From JBIKVP01 sp044356745 (GTDB lineage: Bacteria; Pseudomonadota; Alphaproteobacteria; Rhizobiales; Beijerinckiaceae): a stretch of 64,000 nt of DNA. The stretch covers positions 1-64,000 of the forward strand of contig JBIKVP010000001.1 of assembly GCA_044356745.1 (NCBI GenBank), in the 5' to 3' direction. Position numbers and translations under genes: made by a program. The notes beneath the pieces were generated by a model that had not been told where the DNA came from, did no database searches, and worked only from the letters and a program-made list of their open reading frames with translations. This document shows, piece by piece, positions 44,900 through 54,240 of the stretch. Positions within the stretch are counted from its first letter, which is position 1, and the number at the start of each line of letters is the position of its first letter.

Positions 44900-45772
44900 T
44901 TAAACTGTAAAGCGAGCAGCGTGTGTTCCAACAATCTCAATACGAAAAGGTTTGACAAAAATCTCTTTGAAGTACGCATCAAGATAACGTTCAGGGCTAT
45001 CAACTGACACATCACGGCGCGTTGCATCTATCAGCAAATAACATCGCTCACCCATTCGCGTTTGGCTCACAACACAAAATCCACTGTGCTGCAAATGCGC
45101 TAACTCCGCTTGCGTAAAAGGTCTTTCGCACTGCGTCGATAAAAGAGATGAATCAGTAGCCAGACCTTCGTCAAAAGGCTTTGAAATGACAAAAGCAGGC
45201 TTCCCAACGGGATGAGGACGCTTTGCATCCGCCCCACGCTCAATAAAGGGAAGCCTTGCAATAATCTTGGGCGTTTCCTGTCCTTCTAATAATAACCACC
45301 AAGGGGCAGTGTTTTCAAGCTGAAAACGAATAACCCCTAAATCACCGCGCGACACGCTCACCGCCATGATCACATCTTCGGGTGTTTCATGTGTATCAAG
45401 AGGGACTGTAAAGCCAAAATGAAAGCGCACAATATCGCGCATAATATCGCGCCCCAAAGAGGCATCACCGTGAACACAGTAAGGCATTTGCAGCCACGTA
45501 AAGGTGCCGATGATTGTGCGCCATAAACTTTCAACAACTTCAAGGGGCAGTGATCCTGTGTGCCTAGCGGCAAGACGGCGCATCATATCTGCTTCGCGTT
45601 GAGGACGAAAAGCAGAACCCATATCAGCCGACTTTTTAGTGTGAATCAGCGCATCAATAATATCACCACGCTCAATCAATAGACGATGCATCGCCTCATC
45701 AATCGCGTCAATGCGCTGGCGTAAAGCGCCCAGATCAGAAATGCTCGCCTCTGGAGGTGAAGAGATACTCAT
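44900..45772 (-). CDS. Chorismate mutase (AroQ type) with long C-terminal domain
   Basis: 290 residues. The N-terminal 90 residues are an AroQ helical chorismate mutase (LRQRIDAIDEAMHRLLIERG, FRPQREADMMRRL, VVESLWRTIIGTF). Residues 100-290 form an unassigned alpha/beta domain seen in the rhizobial version of this protein, which might be regulatory. It converts chorismate to prephenate. It leads the hisC-tyrC unit. Confidence 0.9.
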   Translation of the reverse strand: MSISSPPEASISDLGALRQRIDAIDEAMHRLLIERGDIIDALIHTKKSADMGSAFRPQREADMMRRLAARHTGSLPLEVVESLWRTIIGTFTWLQMPYCVHGDASLGRDIMRDIVRFHFGFTVPLDTHETPEDVIMAVSVSRGDLGVIRFQLENTAPWWLLLEGQETPKIIARLPFIERGADAKRPHPVGKPAFVISKPFDEGLATDSSLLSTQCERPFTQAELAHLQHSGFCVVSQTRMGERCYLLIDATRRDVSVDSPERYLDAYFKEIFVKPFRIEIVGTHAARFTV

Positions 45773-45819
45773 CCCTCATAACCTCTCAAACAGTGAAGTA
45801 AAACATATGAGACAATGTC

Positions 45820-46434
45820 TTAAGCGTGAGAGAAAATATCCTGCTCTTGCCAGCCCAATAAATCAAGCAGCGAACGCGCTGTCAAAAAGGCAAAGCAAGC
45901 TTCCGCAAGAGGCACGCGCCCCTCACGAACCAAAAGGGCATCAAGGCGCGCTTTTAAAGCGTGCAAATGTAAAACATCCGATGCGGCATAAGCAATTTGA
46001 GCTTCACTCAACATATCAGCGCCCCAATCAGACGATTGTTGCTGCTTAGACATATCTATACCAAGTAATTCGCGCACAAGATCTTTTAATCCGTGACGAT
46101 CTGTATAGGTTCTGACGAGGCGCGACGCAATTTTTGTGCAGTAGACTGGCCCAGGCATAATACCAAAGGCGCGATAGAGTACCGCCATATCGAAACGCGC
46201 ATAATGAAATACTTTGAGAACTTTCGGATCCGCTAGCATTTTAATGAGATTTTCAGGAGGTGGAGCATCGCGTAAAATCTGAATAACATCCGCGGTTCCA
46301 TCTCCATGAGAGAGTTGCACAACACACAAACGATCTCTGTGCGGCATCAATCCAAGCGTCTCTGTGTCGATAGCGACGACAGCTGCGGGAACATAATTTG
46401 CAGGCAAATCGCCTCTGTGGACACGAATAGTCAT
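45820..46434 (-). CDS. rnd: Ribonuclease D (exonuclease domain only)
   Basis: 204 residues from ATG 46434. DEDD exonuclease motifs are visible: AIDTETLGL (Exo I), VFHYARFDMAVLYRAFG (Exo II) and YAASDVLHLHALKARLD (Exo III, Y-x3-D). The C-terminal HRDC domains of E. coli RNase D are absent, as in the short alphaproteobacterial form. It trims the 3' ends of stable RNAs. Confidence 0.92.
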   Translation of the reverse strand: MTIRVHRGDLPANYVPAAVVAIDTETLGLMPHRDRLCVVQLSHGDGTADVIQILRDAPPPENLIKMLADPKVLKVFHYARFDMAVLYRAFGIMPGPVYCTKIASRLVRTYTDRHGLKDLVRELLGIDMSKQQQSSDWGADMLSEAQIAYAASDVLHLHALKARLDALLVREGRVPLAEACFAFLTARSLLDLLGWQEQDIFSHA

Positions 46435-46624
46435 GACAAACCTCAAAAACAAGCATTTAGATAAACTTCGCCTATGCGTGTTTTCATGCAACGAGGCATA
46501 GTGTGTCAATGGAATTGTGATCACAACAGCGCTGTATGAGACTATATTTTATATCTCAAACACGCTGCAAAGCGCAAACATAAAGAACTGCGCACTATTT
46601 TCGAAGGTGAAAACCCCCTACTCT

Positions 46625-46795
46625 TTACTTGAGCGCCGTCGTAATATTATTGTACATGGTGTTTGTCTTGCTCGCAAAATTGTTCAGTGATGCAACGATA
46701 GCAAGAAATATCAAAGAGCAAATCAAGCCATACTCAATCACTGTTGCGCCCGATTCGTCATAAAGAAATTTTTGATATAGGGTTTTTATTTTCAT
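46625..46795 (-). CDS. Flp/Fap-type pilin
   Basis: 56 residues, found by reading the minus strand. A basic leader KIKTLYQKFLYDESG ends in the prepilin peptidase site G-ATVIEYGLI, which has the Flp EY motif. A hydrophobic helix (LICSLIFLAIVASL) and a short polar tail follow. This is the major subunit of Tad/Flp pili, matured by a CpaA-type peptidase. No tad/cpa assembly genes are in the window, so the machinery must be elsewhere. It is divergent from the small membrane protein and pilus-assembly protein on the + strand. Confidence 0.88.
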   Translation of the reverse strand: MKIKTLYQKFLYDESGATVIEYGLICSLIFLAIVASLNNFASKTNTMYNNITTALK

Positions 46796-46986
46796 GATAA
46801 AAGATTACCATAGGCTTTTCAAAAATTCTTTAACACACAATCTTAAGCGGAGGTTAAAATAAACCTGTTATTATAACGACATTGACATATGAATTACAGC
46901 GTGTTTCCAAATCAAAATCTTACTTTTTTTCACAAAAAATCCACCGCGAGAAATAGTCTAAACTCTCCATATATTATTGTTTGATC

Positions 46987-47310
46987 ATGATAAAATTTAT
47001 CTGTCGCATTCTCGGAATCATCATTCTATCAAGTGCGTTTATCCTTATTGTTGTGGATGGAACGAACATAATTGCGAATTCAGACATCATATACACGACG
47101 TTGAGAGATGTCCTGCAGATTGCATGCCGTATAAATGATTCATCATGGTGCAATCTCTCATCAATCACTCAAAGCACAGACACGTCAATGCGCGTGATGC
47201 ATTGGTTTATGGGTCTTCCAGCAGCACTTCACGGTTTTGTAATTGGTTGCTTACTTCTTATAATCGGTCAAAAACATCACGACGTTATTGGATTTGATAC
47301 CCGTCACTGA
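46987..47310 (+). CDS. Small membrane protein beside the Flp pilin
   Basis: 107 residues from ATG 46987; an in-frame TTG lies at 46981. There are two spans: ICRILGIIILSSAFILIVVD near the N-terminus, and LPAALHGFVIGCLLLIIGQK near the C-terminus. The DGTNIIANSDIIYTTLRDVL segment after the first span matches the pattern VDGTrSIA.S...TPLG known from small rhizobial proteins next to flp genes, by recall. The function is unknown. Confidence 0.7.
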   Translation: MIKFICRILGIIILSSAFILIVVDGTNIIANSDIIYTTLRDVLQIACRINDSSWCNLSSITQSTDTSMRVMHWFMGLPAALHGFVIGCLLLIIGQKHHDVIGFDTRH

Positions 47311-47424
47311 AAAAACACCTTTTGACACTCTATTATATCGACCAAAAAACAATGTTAGCAAATATTTCACCATTTTAGATGCTTTATAGAAGCGTCGTTA
47401 TATTATTTTTGTACAGGTTGTGTC

Positions 47425-47952
47425 ATGGTTACTCCTCTTTGCTTCTCTTCAAAATCAAATGTCGTACGCGGCTTAAGCTTGGCTTTTGGTGTCACGCTTT
47501 TGTGTGGGTATGTTGCGCTGACAACCTCAGTACAGGCTCAGCAGGCTCCAAAACCAGCAAGTACAAGCAGTAGTGCAAGCACCATTCTCGTGACCATTGA
47601 TAATGCAAAGATTGTGCGATTGCCTGAAAAGGTTTCAACGGTTGTTGTTGGCAACCCTGTCATTGCTGATGTTACTGTACAAAAAAACGGCATTTTAGTT
47701 GTGACGGGAAAAAGCTACGGCACAACAAATCTGATCGCACTAGATCAAAGTGGTAACATGCTTGTCGAAACAAACCTGCGCGTTGAAGCCCCACATAATG
47801 CGACAGTGACGGTACATCGCGGCTTCGAGCGTGAAACGTATTCATGTGCGCCTGAATGTCAGCCTTCATTACTTTTGGGTGATGCACAACGTTATTTCTC
47901 TGAAGTGAGCGGACAAGCCACACAACGCAATTCACTCGCAACACAGCGCTAG
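47425..47952 (+). CDS. Pilus assembly protein N-terminal-domain protein (CpaC/RhcC N-domain-like), periplasmic
   Basis: 175 residues with a signal peptide (LSLAFGVTLLCGYVALTTSV, then QAQQ). The single domain KIVRLPEKVSTVVVGNPVIA, DVTVQKNGILVVTGKSYGTT, NLIALD is the secretin N-terminal domain of type II/III and pilus secretins. The rest of a secretin barrel is missing. The C-terminal tail has a CAPEC pair. Such stand-alone proteins accompany Flp pilins in rhizobia and may help secretin assembly. No truncation is evident. Confidence 0.82.
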   Translation: MVTPLCFSSKSNVVRGLSLAFGVTLLCGYVALTTSVQAQQAPKPASTSSSASTILVTIDNAKIVRLPEKVSTVVVGNPVIADVTVQKNGILVVTGKSYGTTNLIALDQSGNMLVETNLRVEAPHNATVTVHRGFERETYSCAPECQPSLLLGDAQRYFSEVSGQATQRNSLATQR

Positions 47953-48152
47953 AAGCTTTTTAAAGACCAAATCTAAAAAAGTCTGGCAATAGCGCATAGA
48001 CATAGCGAGATGTTTCTGTTAAGCGAATGGGATGCATATCCGCCTCAGTCATGTGCGCGGATGGAATTCTTGTCTGACCACGTTCAAAAATCAACTAAAC
48101 GTGGCCTGCAAGACATCAATTTTATTTTCATACGAAGAAAAGGTGATTTTTC

Positions 48153-48386
48153 GTGCAAGTTCTGGTTCGTGACAACAATGTGGATCAAGCCCTTCGGGCG
48201 CTCAAAAAGAAAATGCAGCGCGAAGGTATTTTTCGTGAGATGAAACTGCGTGGCCATTATGAAAAGCCATCTGAAAAAAAGGCGCGCGAAAAAGCGGAAG
48301 CCGTACGCCGCGCACGCAAGTTGATTCGCAAAAAGTTGCAGCGTGAAGGTTTGGTTCCGATGAAGCCAAAGCCAATTCGCGCTTAA
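48153..48386 (+). CDS. rpsU: 30S ribosomal protein S21
   Basis: 77 residues from GTG 48153 (MQVLVRDNNVDQALRALKKK), with a lysine/arginine-rich tail ending KPKPIRA, the long alphaproteobacterial form. AAAAGGTGA lies upstream. S21 helps base-pairing of mRNA with the 16S anti-Shine-Dalgarno. A terminator follows. Confidence 0.95.
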   Translation: MQVLVRDNNVDQALRALKKKMQREGIFREMKLRGHYEKPSEKKAREKAEAVRRARKLIRKKLQREGLVPMKPKPIRA

Positions 48387-48424
48387 ATGACGCGTTGATT
48401 TGTTTTTTTAAGAGATCTTTTAAG

Positions 48425-48454
48425 GAAAGCCCACTTCATTGTTGGCTTTCTTTT
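48425..48454 (+). terminator. Terminator of rpsU
   Basis: GAAAGCC (48425-48431), a 12-base loop, GGCTTTC (48444-48450), then TTTT. It lies 39 bp after the stop. Confidence 0.7.
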
Positions 48455-48591
48455 GCTGTTTGTAGTCACTTTGTGAAAATATATGTTAAATGATTTTAAG
48501 TGCACATGATTGCAACAAAATCGCCTCATATCGCGTTAAGCTCAATGAGGTTCATTGAATTATATAAATGCCCAATCAGGATGAATGAGCG

Positions 48592-49506
48592 ATGTCAGCC
48601 AATAATGATACAGTGAAATTTTCTCAACGTTATTGCCTTGATGTTCCTCGCACCACGATCAATCGCAAGGTGTTGATGGTTGCCTTGATGGGCATCTCAA
48701 GTGTGTTCCTTGCAGCATGTCAAACATCGGGTGCAGCACGCTCAACAAATGTTGCTGAACTTATTGATGATACGTCAGGCGCACAAAACGTCAATATTGG
48801 CTCACTCACAGAAGTGATCAATCGCAATCCCAACGATGCGCAAGCTTACAACACACGCGGTGCAGCTTATGCAAAAATCGGCCGTTTCAGCGAAGCCATG
48901 GCGGATTTTGGTAAAGCCGTTCAGATTGATAGCACTTACGCGCCTGCTTACACAAATCGTGCCTTAGCGTTGCGTCAGACAGGGCGCAATGATGCGGCAT
49001 TATTAGATTTCTCACGAGCAATCACGGCTAATCCAAATTATGCCCCTGCTTATTTGGGTCGTGCCAATCTTTTAAGAGCACAAAATCAGTTTAATGAAGC
49101 ATTTCAGGATCTGTCTCAAGCCATTCGCCTCAATCCTGAATCGGCAGAGCCCTTTCATGCACGTGGACTTGTCAACCAACGCCTTAATCAACATCAAGAA
49201 GCGGTGAATGATTTTGATGCAACGATTGATCGTAACCCGTTTGTTGCAGCGCCTTACACTGCACGTGGCCAATCACTGATTGTTCTTGGGCGTTATGAAC
49301 AAGCCATTGAAGATTTCAATGCATCTTTAAATGTCAATAACCGCAATGCCGATGCATGGGCAGGTCGTGGCCTTGCTATGGAGCGTTCAGGCAATAAAAG
49401 TGGTGCGCTTGAATCATATCAACGCGCACTTGGTATTGATAGCAGCAACAGCGCTGCCCGTAGCGGCACATCACGTTTAGGATCAGGTTCCGCACTTCGC
49501 AGTTGA
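48592..49506 (+). CDS. TPR-repeat lipoprotein
   Basis: 304 residues. A hydrophobic segment ends in lipobox FLAAC (Cys near residue 43), an unusually late site, so translation may begin further in (Met 29 or 33). At least six tetratricopeptide repeats follow (NAQAYNTRGAAYAKIGRFSE, YAPAYTNRALALRQTGRNDA and so on). Probably an outer or inner membrane lipoprotein scaffold; rhizobial relatives are linked to pili or envelope assembly. It lies 14 bp before an aminotransferase gene. Confidence 0.85.
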   Translation: MSANNDTVKFSQRYCLDVPRTTINRKVLMVALMGISSVFLAACQTSGAARSTNVAELIDDTSGAQNVNIGSLTEVINRNPNDAQAYNTRGAAYAKIGRFSEAMADFGKAVQIDSTYAPAYTNRALALRQTGRNDAALLDFSRAITANPNYAPAYLGRANLLRAQNQFNEAFQDLSQAIRLNPESAEPFHARGLVNQRLNQHQEAVNDFDATIDRNPFVAAPYTARGQSLIVLGRYEQAIEDFNASLNVNNRNADAWAGRGLAMERSGNKSGALESYQRALGIDSSNSAARSGTSRLGSGSALRS

Positions 49507-49519
49507 TCTGAAACGGCCA

Positions 49520-50866
49520 ATGATGTCCATAGACACATCACATCCCAATGATCTTGATGCGTATTGGATGCCCTACACGTCCAATCGTGCATTTAAAAAA
49601 TCGCCACGTTTGGTCGCACGCGCTGAAGGGATGTATTATTATACACCTAATGGACAGCAAATCCTTGATGGCACAGCGGGTTTATGGTGCTGCAATGCGG
49701 GACATGGCCGCAAAACGATTGTTAAAGCCATTCAAAAACAGGTTGAAACACTTGATTTTGTGCCCCCCTATCAATTTTCACATCCCACGGTGTTTGAAGC
49801 CGCCGCGCGTATTGCGCAGTTGGCGCCTGCTGATTTAAAGCACGTATTTTTCACAACAAGTGGCTCAGAAGCGATTGATACAGCGCTTAAAATCGCTTTG
49901 GGATATTGGACGCTGCAAGGTAAAGGCCAAAAAACACGCATGATTGGGCGTGAACGTGGTTTTCATGGATGCAGCTTTGGTGGAACGTCAATTGGCGGGA
50001 TTGTCAGCAACCGTAAAATGTTTAGCCCGCTTTTGCTCAACGGTGTTGATCACTTACCGCATACGTATAACCGTGCACATCAAGCCTTTAATATAGGTGA
50101 ACCCGCATGGGGTGCACATCTCGCAGATGAGTTGTTGCGTATTATTCAGCTCCATGATGCATCAACCATAGCTGCTGTTATCGTTGAGCCGATGAGCGGC
50201 TCAACAGGCGTTCTTCCCGCACCGGTCGGTTATTTAAAACGCCTACGTGAAATATGTGATCAATACGGCATTTTGTTGATTTTTGATGAAGTGATTACAG
50301 CGTTTGGACGCCTTGGCTTTGCTTTTGCTGCTCAGCGCTACGGTGTTGTCCCTGATATGATCTGTTTTGCAAAAGGTGTCTCGTCAGGAACCGTGCCTGT
50401 GGGCGGTGTATTGGTTCGCGATGCAATTCACGAGTCTTTTATGCAAGGCGCTGAACACACGATTGAATTTTTACAAGGTTTTACGTATTCAGGCCACCCT
50501 CTAGCCGCCAGCGCCATTCTTGCGACACTTGATGTGTATCATGATGAAGGGCTTTTTGAACGCGCACTGAACCTTGAGCCATTGTGGGCACAGGCCATGA
50601 TGAGCTTGAAAGGTGAAGCGGGTATTGAAGATATTCGTACCGTTGGACTAGCGGCAGGATTTGATCTCACTCCAGAACCTAATATCGCTGGACGTCGCGG
50701 ATTTCGCGCGATGGATCACGCATTTCATACGGAAAGTCTCATGATTCGCAGCGTTGGCGACACACTTGCGCTTTGTCCACCTCTTATTGTCACAGAAGAT
50801 CAGATTGAACAGATGGTGACAAAAGTGCGCCGCACCGTGCAAAAGGTGATGTCACACACATCCTGA
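49520..50866 (+). CDS. Class III omega-amino acid:pyruvate aminotransferase
   Basis: 448 residues. YWMPYTSNRAFKKSPRL, DGTAGLWCCNAGHG, FFTTSGSEAIDTALKIA, FDEVITAFGRLG and the PLP Lys in CFAKGVSSGTVPVGGVLV match the beta-alanine/omega-amino acid aminotransferase group. Likely moves amino groups from beta-alanine or similar amines to pyruvate. Specificity is not decided by the sequence. Confidence 0.9.
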   Translation: MMSIDTSHPNDLDAYWMPYTSNRAFKKSPRLVARAEGMYYYTPNGQQILDGTAGLWCCNAGHGRKTIVKAIQKQVETLDFVPPYQFSHPTVFEAAARIAQLAPADLKHVFFTTSGSEAIDTALKIALGYWTLQGKGQKTRMIGRERGFHGCSFGGTSIGGIVSNRKMFSPLLLNGVDHLPHTYNRAHQAFNIGEPAWGAHLADELLRIIQLHDASTIAAVIVEPMSGSTGVLPAPVGYLKRLREICDQYGILLIFDEVITAFGRLGFAFAAQRYGVVPDMICFAKGVSSGTVPVGGVLVRDAIHESFMQGAEHTIEFLQGFTYSGHPLAASAILATLDVYHDEGLFERALNLEPLWAQAMMSLKGEAGIEDIRTVGLAAGFDLTPEPNIAGRRGFRAMDHAFHTESLMIRSVGDTLALCPPLIVTEDQIEQMVTKVRRTVQKVMSHTS

Positions 50867-50942
50867 GTGAAGATCACTTGATCTGTTGCATCCCCCGCAA
50901 CATATGACATAACGATTGCTGAAATTTGATCAAGGAACAGTC

Positions 50943-51479
50943 ATGATGATTGAGCGCCATTTAGAGAAATTTTTATTCGCAAGCCGCTGGCTGCTTGCAC
51001 CATTTTATGTCGCGCTTGTAATATGCCTTGGCGCTTTGATGATTAAAGCACTGCAGGAAATGATCCATTTTTTGGCTATTTTCTGGACGGCTAAAGAAGC
51101 TGAAGTCATCCTTGGTATTTTGACACTCATTGATCTGACCTTCACGGGCGCACTTGTGATCATTGTCGTTTTATCAGGTTACGAGAATTTTGTTTCTCGT
51201 ATTAATCAAGAAGGTCATGATGATTGGCCGGAATGGATGGGCAAAATTGATTTTTCGGGTTTAAAACTCAAACTTATTTCATCAATTGTCGCCATTTCCG
51301 CGATTCAGGTTCTAAAATCGTTTATGGATTTAAGTAAAATGTCCGATCGCGAACTCATGTGGCTTGTGGGTATTCACATGGTATTTGTATTGTCGGGATT
51401 GCTGATGGCATGGACTGATAAAATTTCAGCAGCGAGCAATAAAAGTCCATCGAGTGCAAAGAAGGTAAAATCCGAATAA
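50943..51479 (+). CDS. UPF0114 (YqhA-type) membrane protein
   Basis: 178 residues from ATG 50943, with AAGGA six bases upstream. Four hydrophobic segments. FLFASRWLLAPFYVALVICL, LIDLTFTGALVIIVVLSGYE, NFVS and the KLKLISSIVAISAIQVLKSF block are UPF0114 signatures. Inner membrane; the function of the family is uncharacterised. Confidence 0.9.
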   Translation: MMIERHLEKFLFASRWLLAPFYVALVICLGALMIKALQEMIHFLAIFWTAKEAEVILGILTLIDLTFTGALVIIVVLSGYENFVSRINQEGHDDWPEWMGKIDFSGLKLKLISSIVAISAIQVLKSFMDLSKMSDRELMWLVGIHMVFVLSGLLMAWTDKISAASNKSPSSAKKVKSE

Positions 51480-51499
51480 CACGGATGAATTGCCTGACA

Positions 51500-52099
51500 T
51501 TACATTGATTGCGTAATCCAAAGCGCCATCAACACCAACATCATTGCCATAAGTGCACGCACAGGTGCATCCCAGCCTTTTTGATGTAAAAATCTATAGG
51601 CACGCTCTGCCATTAAAACAATCGAGACATGCACCAGTGTTGCAACGCCCACATAGAGTGCAACGAGCATTAAAGAAAATGAGAGAACCTGCGTTGTACC
51701 TGCCGGAATAAATTGTGGCATAATGGTCATGAAAAACAGCCCAGCCTTGGGATTGAGCATATTCGTGATAAGACCTTTCAAGAACAGACGCGCATCGCGT
51801 TTTGTCCAGCTCGGCTCCGAGGTATCAGGTTTCTCCCCGCACCACGTATCCCATGCAAGATAAAGCATGTAAACCACCCCAAGCCATTTGAGCATTTGAA
51901 ATGCGATAGGTGAGGCCATGATGATGAGCATAAGTCCAAACGAAGCAGCAGCACCATAAAGCGATAATCCAGCAGCAACACCTGCAATAGCGACAAGCCC
52001 TGCCCGTCGACCTTGAGCCATAGTCAACGCCGCCAAAAAGCCCATATTTGGGCCCGGAGTTAACTCAAGGATAAATGATAAAAAAACAAACTCTAACAT
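51500..52099 (-). CDS. LysE/RhtB-family amino acid exporter
   Basis: 199 residues with about six membrane segments. The family motif FILELTPGPNMGFLAALTMA, then QGRRAG, is at residues 10-35, and LKGLITNMLNPKAGLFFMTI is the second conserved block. It exports amino acids or related metabolites; the substrate is unknown. Divergent from sctV. Confidence 0.9.
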   Translation of the reverse strand: MLEFVFLSFILELTPGPNMGFLAALTMAQGRRAGLVAIAGVAAGLSLYGAAASFGLMLIIMASPIAFQMLKWLGVVYMLYLAWDTWCGEKPDTSEPSWTKRDARLFLKGLITNMLNPKAGLFFMTIMPQFIPAGTTQVLSFSLMLVALYVGVATLVHVSIVLMAERAYRFLHQKGWDAPVRALMAMMLVLMALWITQSM

Positions 52100-52211
52100 T
52101 AAATATTCTTACATGTGTGATGATACAGCTTAACGTTTCAGAAAGGATGACTGTTTACCCTTTCTCAACACATTGTGCTAAGATCGCATCCTAGAAGTAT
52201 TATTTTTTTGG

Positions 52212-52217
52212 TATAAT
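52212..52217 (+). promoter_or_regulatory. TATAAT box eight bases before the sctV start codon
   Basis: A perfect -10 hexamer at 52212-52217 lies so near ATG 52226 that the transcript would have a leader of only a few bases. No -35 match stands at 16-18 bp. No Shine-Dalgarno precedes the ATG, which fits leaderless translation. A second, weaker promoter (TTGTGC at 52173) is possible. Confidence 0.4.
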
Positions 52218-52225
52218 AACTTACC

Positions 52226-54223
52226 ATGGAACAACTGAACCGCTTTCTGCAAGCAGCATCTCAACGGCAAGACATTGTCTTTGCCGTCTTCTTTGTGATG
52301 ATTGTGGCGATGTTGATCATTCCTTTGCCGCATTGGCTGATTGATACTTTATTAGCGCTCAATCTGACACTTGCGCTTCTCATTTTAATGACCGCGATTT
52401 ATCTCAAACACACGCTGGATATCTCTACATTTCCTTCAATTATTCTTGTCACAGCCATTTTTCGTGTCGCGCTCAGTGTCGCGACGACACGTCTCATTCT
52501 CGCATATGGGGATGCTGGTTATCTGATTTTGGCCTTCGGAAACTTCGTGATTGGGGGAAATATCGTCGTTGGACTTGTGGTGTTTTTGATTATTGCTGTT
52601 GTGCAATTCATGGTCGTGACCAAAGGTGCTGAGCGTATTTCTGAAGTGGGTGCACGCTTCACATTGGATGCTATGCCTGGAAAACAAATGGCAATTGATG
52701 CAGATTTGCGTGCAGGAGATATTACGAAGGAGGTTGCCAAACAACGCAGGGCAGAGCTTGAACAAGAGATGAGTTTTCACGGCGCGATGGACGGATCCAT
52801 GCGTTTTGTGAAAGGCGATGCCATTGCATCCTTGATCATCGTTTTTGTGAACCTCATCGGTGGTCTTCTCATTGGTATGCTTCAACGCGGCATGGGGTTT
52901 AGCGAAGCATCAAGACTTTACACCTTGCTCTCTGTTGGTGACGGTTTGATTGCACAAATTCCTGCGATGTTTATTGCGCTCGCAGCAGGTGTTGTCGTTA
53001 CCCGAGTTGAAAAGGAAGAATCCACCAATATGGGCTCGGATATTTCGCGTCAGCTCTTTGCTGAACCACGCGCCATGGGTATTGCAGGTGTTGTGGCAAT
53101 TGCTATGGGACTATTACCCGGCTTTCCAACCATTGTATTTTTTGTCATTGGCTCTCTTTTAGCGGCAGGCGCATATTTTCTGGACCGTAAAACCAAAAAT
53201 TTGGCACTTGATGCACAACGCGCCGCTGAAGCTGCCGCCGCTGCGGCTGCTGCACCGCCCGATCTTGGTGAGCCTGATCCTGCGCCAATCCCCGGACAAC
53301 AAGAAGAAGCACCGCAAAAAGTGCCGCTCCGTGTCACTTCACCTGGTGATGTACTCGTTTTACGCGGCAATCGCGAATTCTTGGGTATGTTTGAATTTAT
53401 GCGCGTGTTCAAACCAATTCTTGCAGCGCGTGAGCGCTTTACCCGCAAATATGGCTTTCCCTCTCCGCCATTAGGCTTTCAATATGACTCGCGTGTGCGT
53501 GTTGGTGAACTGATTACCGATGTTGATGATGTCCCCACAGCGCGTCTTGCATTAGAGGGTGTCGATCCACAGTCACAGTTGAGTGATGAGCATATTCGCG
53601 AGATTGCACGTTATATTTTCAGACAATGGAATAAAAACGCAGCAGCCCTGTTCAGCACACAGCAAGCCGCGACATGGCTTAGCGGACTTGAAGAGCAGCT
53701 CGGCCGTCTTGTGAGTGACGTTCAACAAGTATTGCCCTTTATGACACTTGTAAACGTCCTGCGTAAATTGCTTGAAGAAGGAGTGGGATTAACACCACCG
53801 CGCCTTGTATTAGAAGGTATCATGCAAGCAGCAGCACGCTCACAAGATCCTGACTTGATAGCGGATTTAACGAGGGCTTTTCTCAAACGCCAAATTTGTT
53901 TTTCTTATGCAACCGACGGCCGTACGATTGAAGCGTATCTTGTCTCACCAGAATATGACGAGACATTCCAAGCATTACGCAGTGGTGGACGCGCCAATGA
54001 TAAAATTACAGGGCTTTTCGTGCGTAAAGTTAAGTCACTCATGAAGCCAAATCAGGAAACAACGTTTGTGATTTTAACCTCTGGTGATATTCGTCGCGCT
54101 GTGCGCAAACTCCTCACCGATCAGGGCGTGGATGTCCCTGTACTCGGTTACAATGAAGTATCACGCGAATACGAAGTTAAAAACTTAGGTGTGATTGATG
54201 CCAACGCCGCACAAGCGGCTTAA
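52226..54223 (+). CDS. sctV: Type III secretion export gate protein SctV (FlhA/YscV family)
   Basis: 665 residues. Seven or eight spans fill residues 15-330, with the FHIPEP-family blocks ISTFPSIILVTAIFRVALSV and FHGAMDGSMRFVKGDAIASL. An Ala/Pro-rich linker follows (about 333-370), then the cytosolic ring domain. The FVKGDAIA form and the overall length favour the injectisome SctV over flagellar FlhA, but paralogues are close. It forms the nonameric gate for substrates and chaperones. It stands alone, about 47 kb from sctJ and the sctI-like gene. Confidence 0.85.
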   Translation: MEQLNRFLQAASQRQDIVFAVFFVMIVAMLIIPLPHWLIDTLLALNLTLALLILMTAIYLKHTLDISTFPSIILVTAIFRVALSVATTRLILAYGDAGYLILAFGNFVIGGNIVVGLVVFLIIAVVQFMVVTKGAERISEVGARFTLDAMPGKQMAIDADLRAGDITKEVAKQRRAELEQEMSFHGAMDGSMRFVKGDAIASLIIVFVNLIGGLLIGMLQRGMGFSEASRLYTLLSVGDGLIAQIPAMFIALAAGVVVTRVEKEESTNMGSDISRQLFAEPRAMGIAGVVAIAMGLLPGFPTIVFFVIGSLLAAGAYFLDRKTKNLALDAQRAAEAAAAAAAAPPDLGEPDPAPIPGQQEEAPQKVPLRVTSPGDVLVLRGNREFLGMFEFMRVFKPILAARERFTRKYGFPSPPLGFQYDSRVRVGELITDVDDVPTARLALEGVDPQSQLSDEHIREIARYIFRQWNKNAAALFSTQQAATWLSGLEEQLGRLVSDVQQVLPFMTLVNVLRKLLEEGVGLTPPRLVLEGIMQAAARSQDPDLIADLTRAFLKRQICFSYATDGRTIEAYLVSPEYDETFQALRSGGRANDKITGLFVRKVKSLMKPNQETTFVILTSGDIRRAVRKLLTDQGVDVPVLGYNEVSREYEVKNLGVIDANAAQAA

Positions 54224-54240
54224 TGACAGTCACTAATCTG

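Noticed and set aside
52226..54223. Reading the gene as flagellar flhA
   Set aside because: The FVKGDAIA motif, length near 665 and co-occurrence with SctJ favour SctV; no flagellar genes are present in the window.
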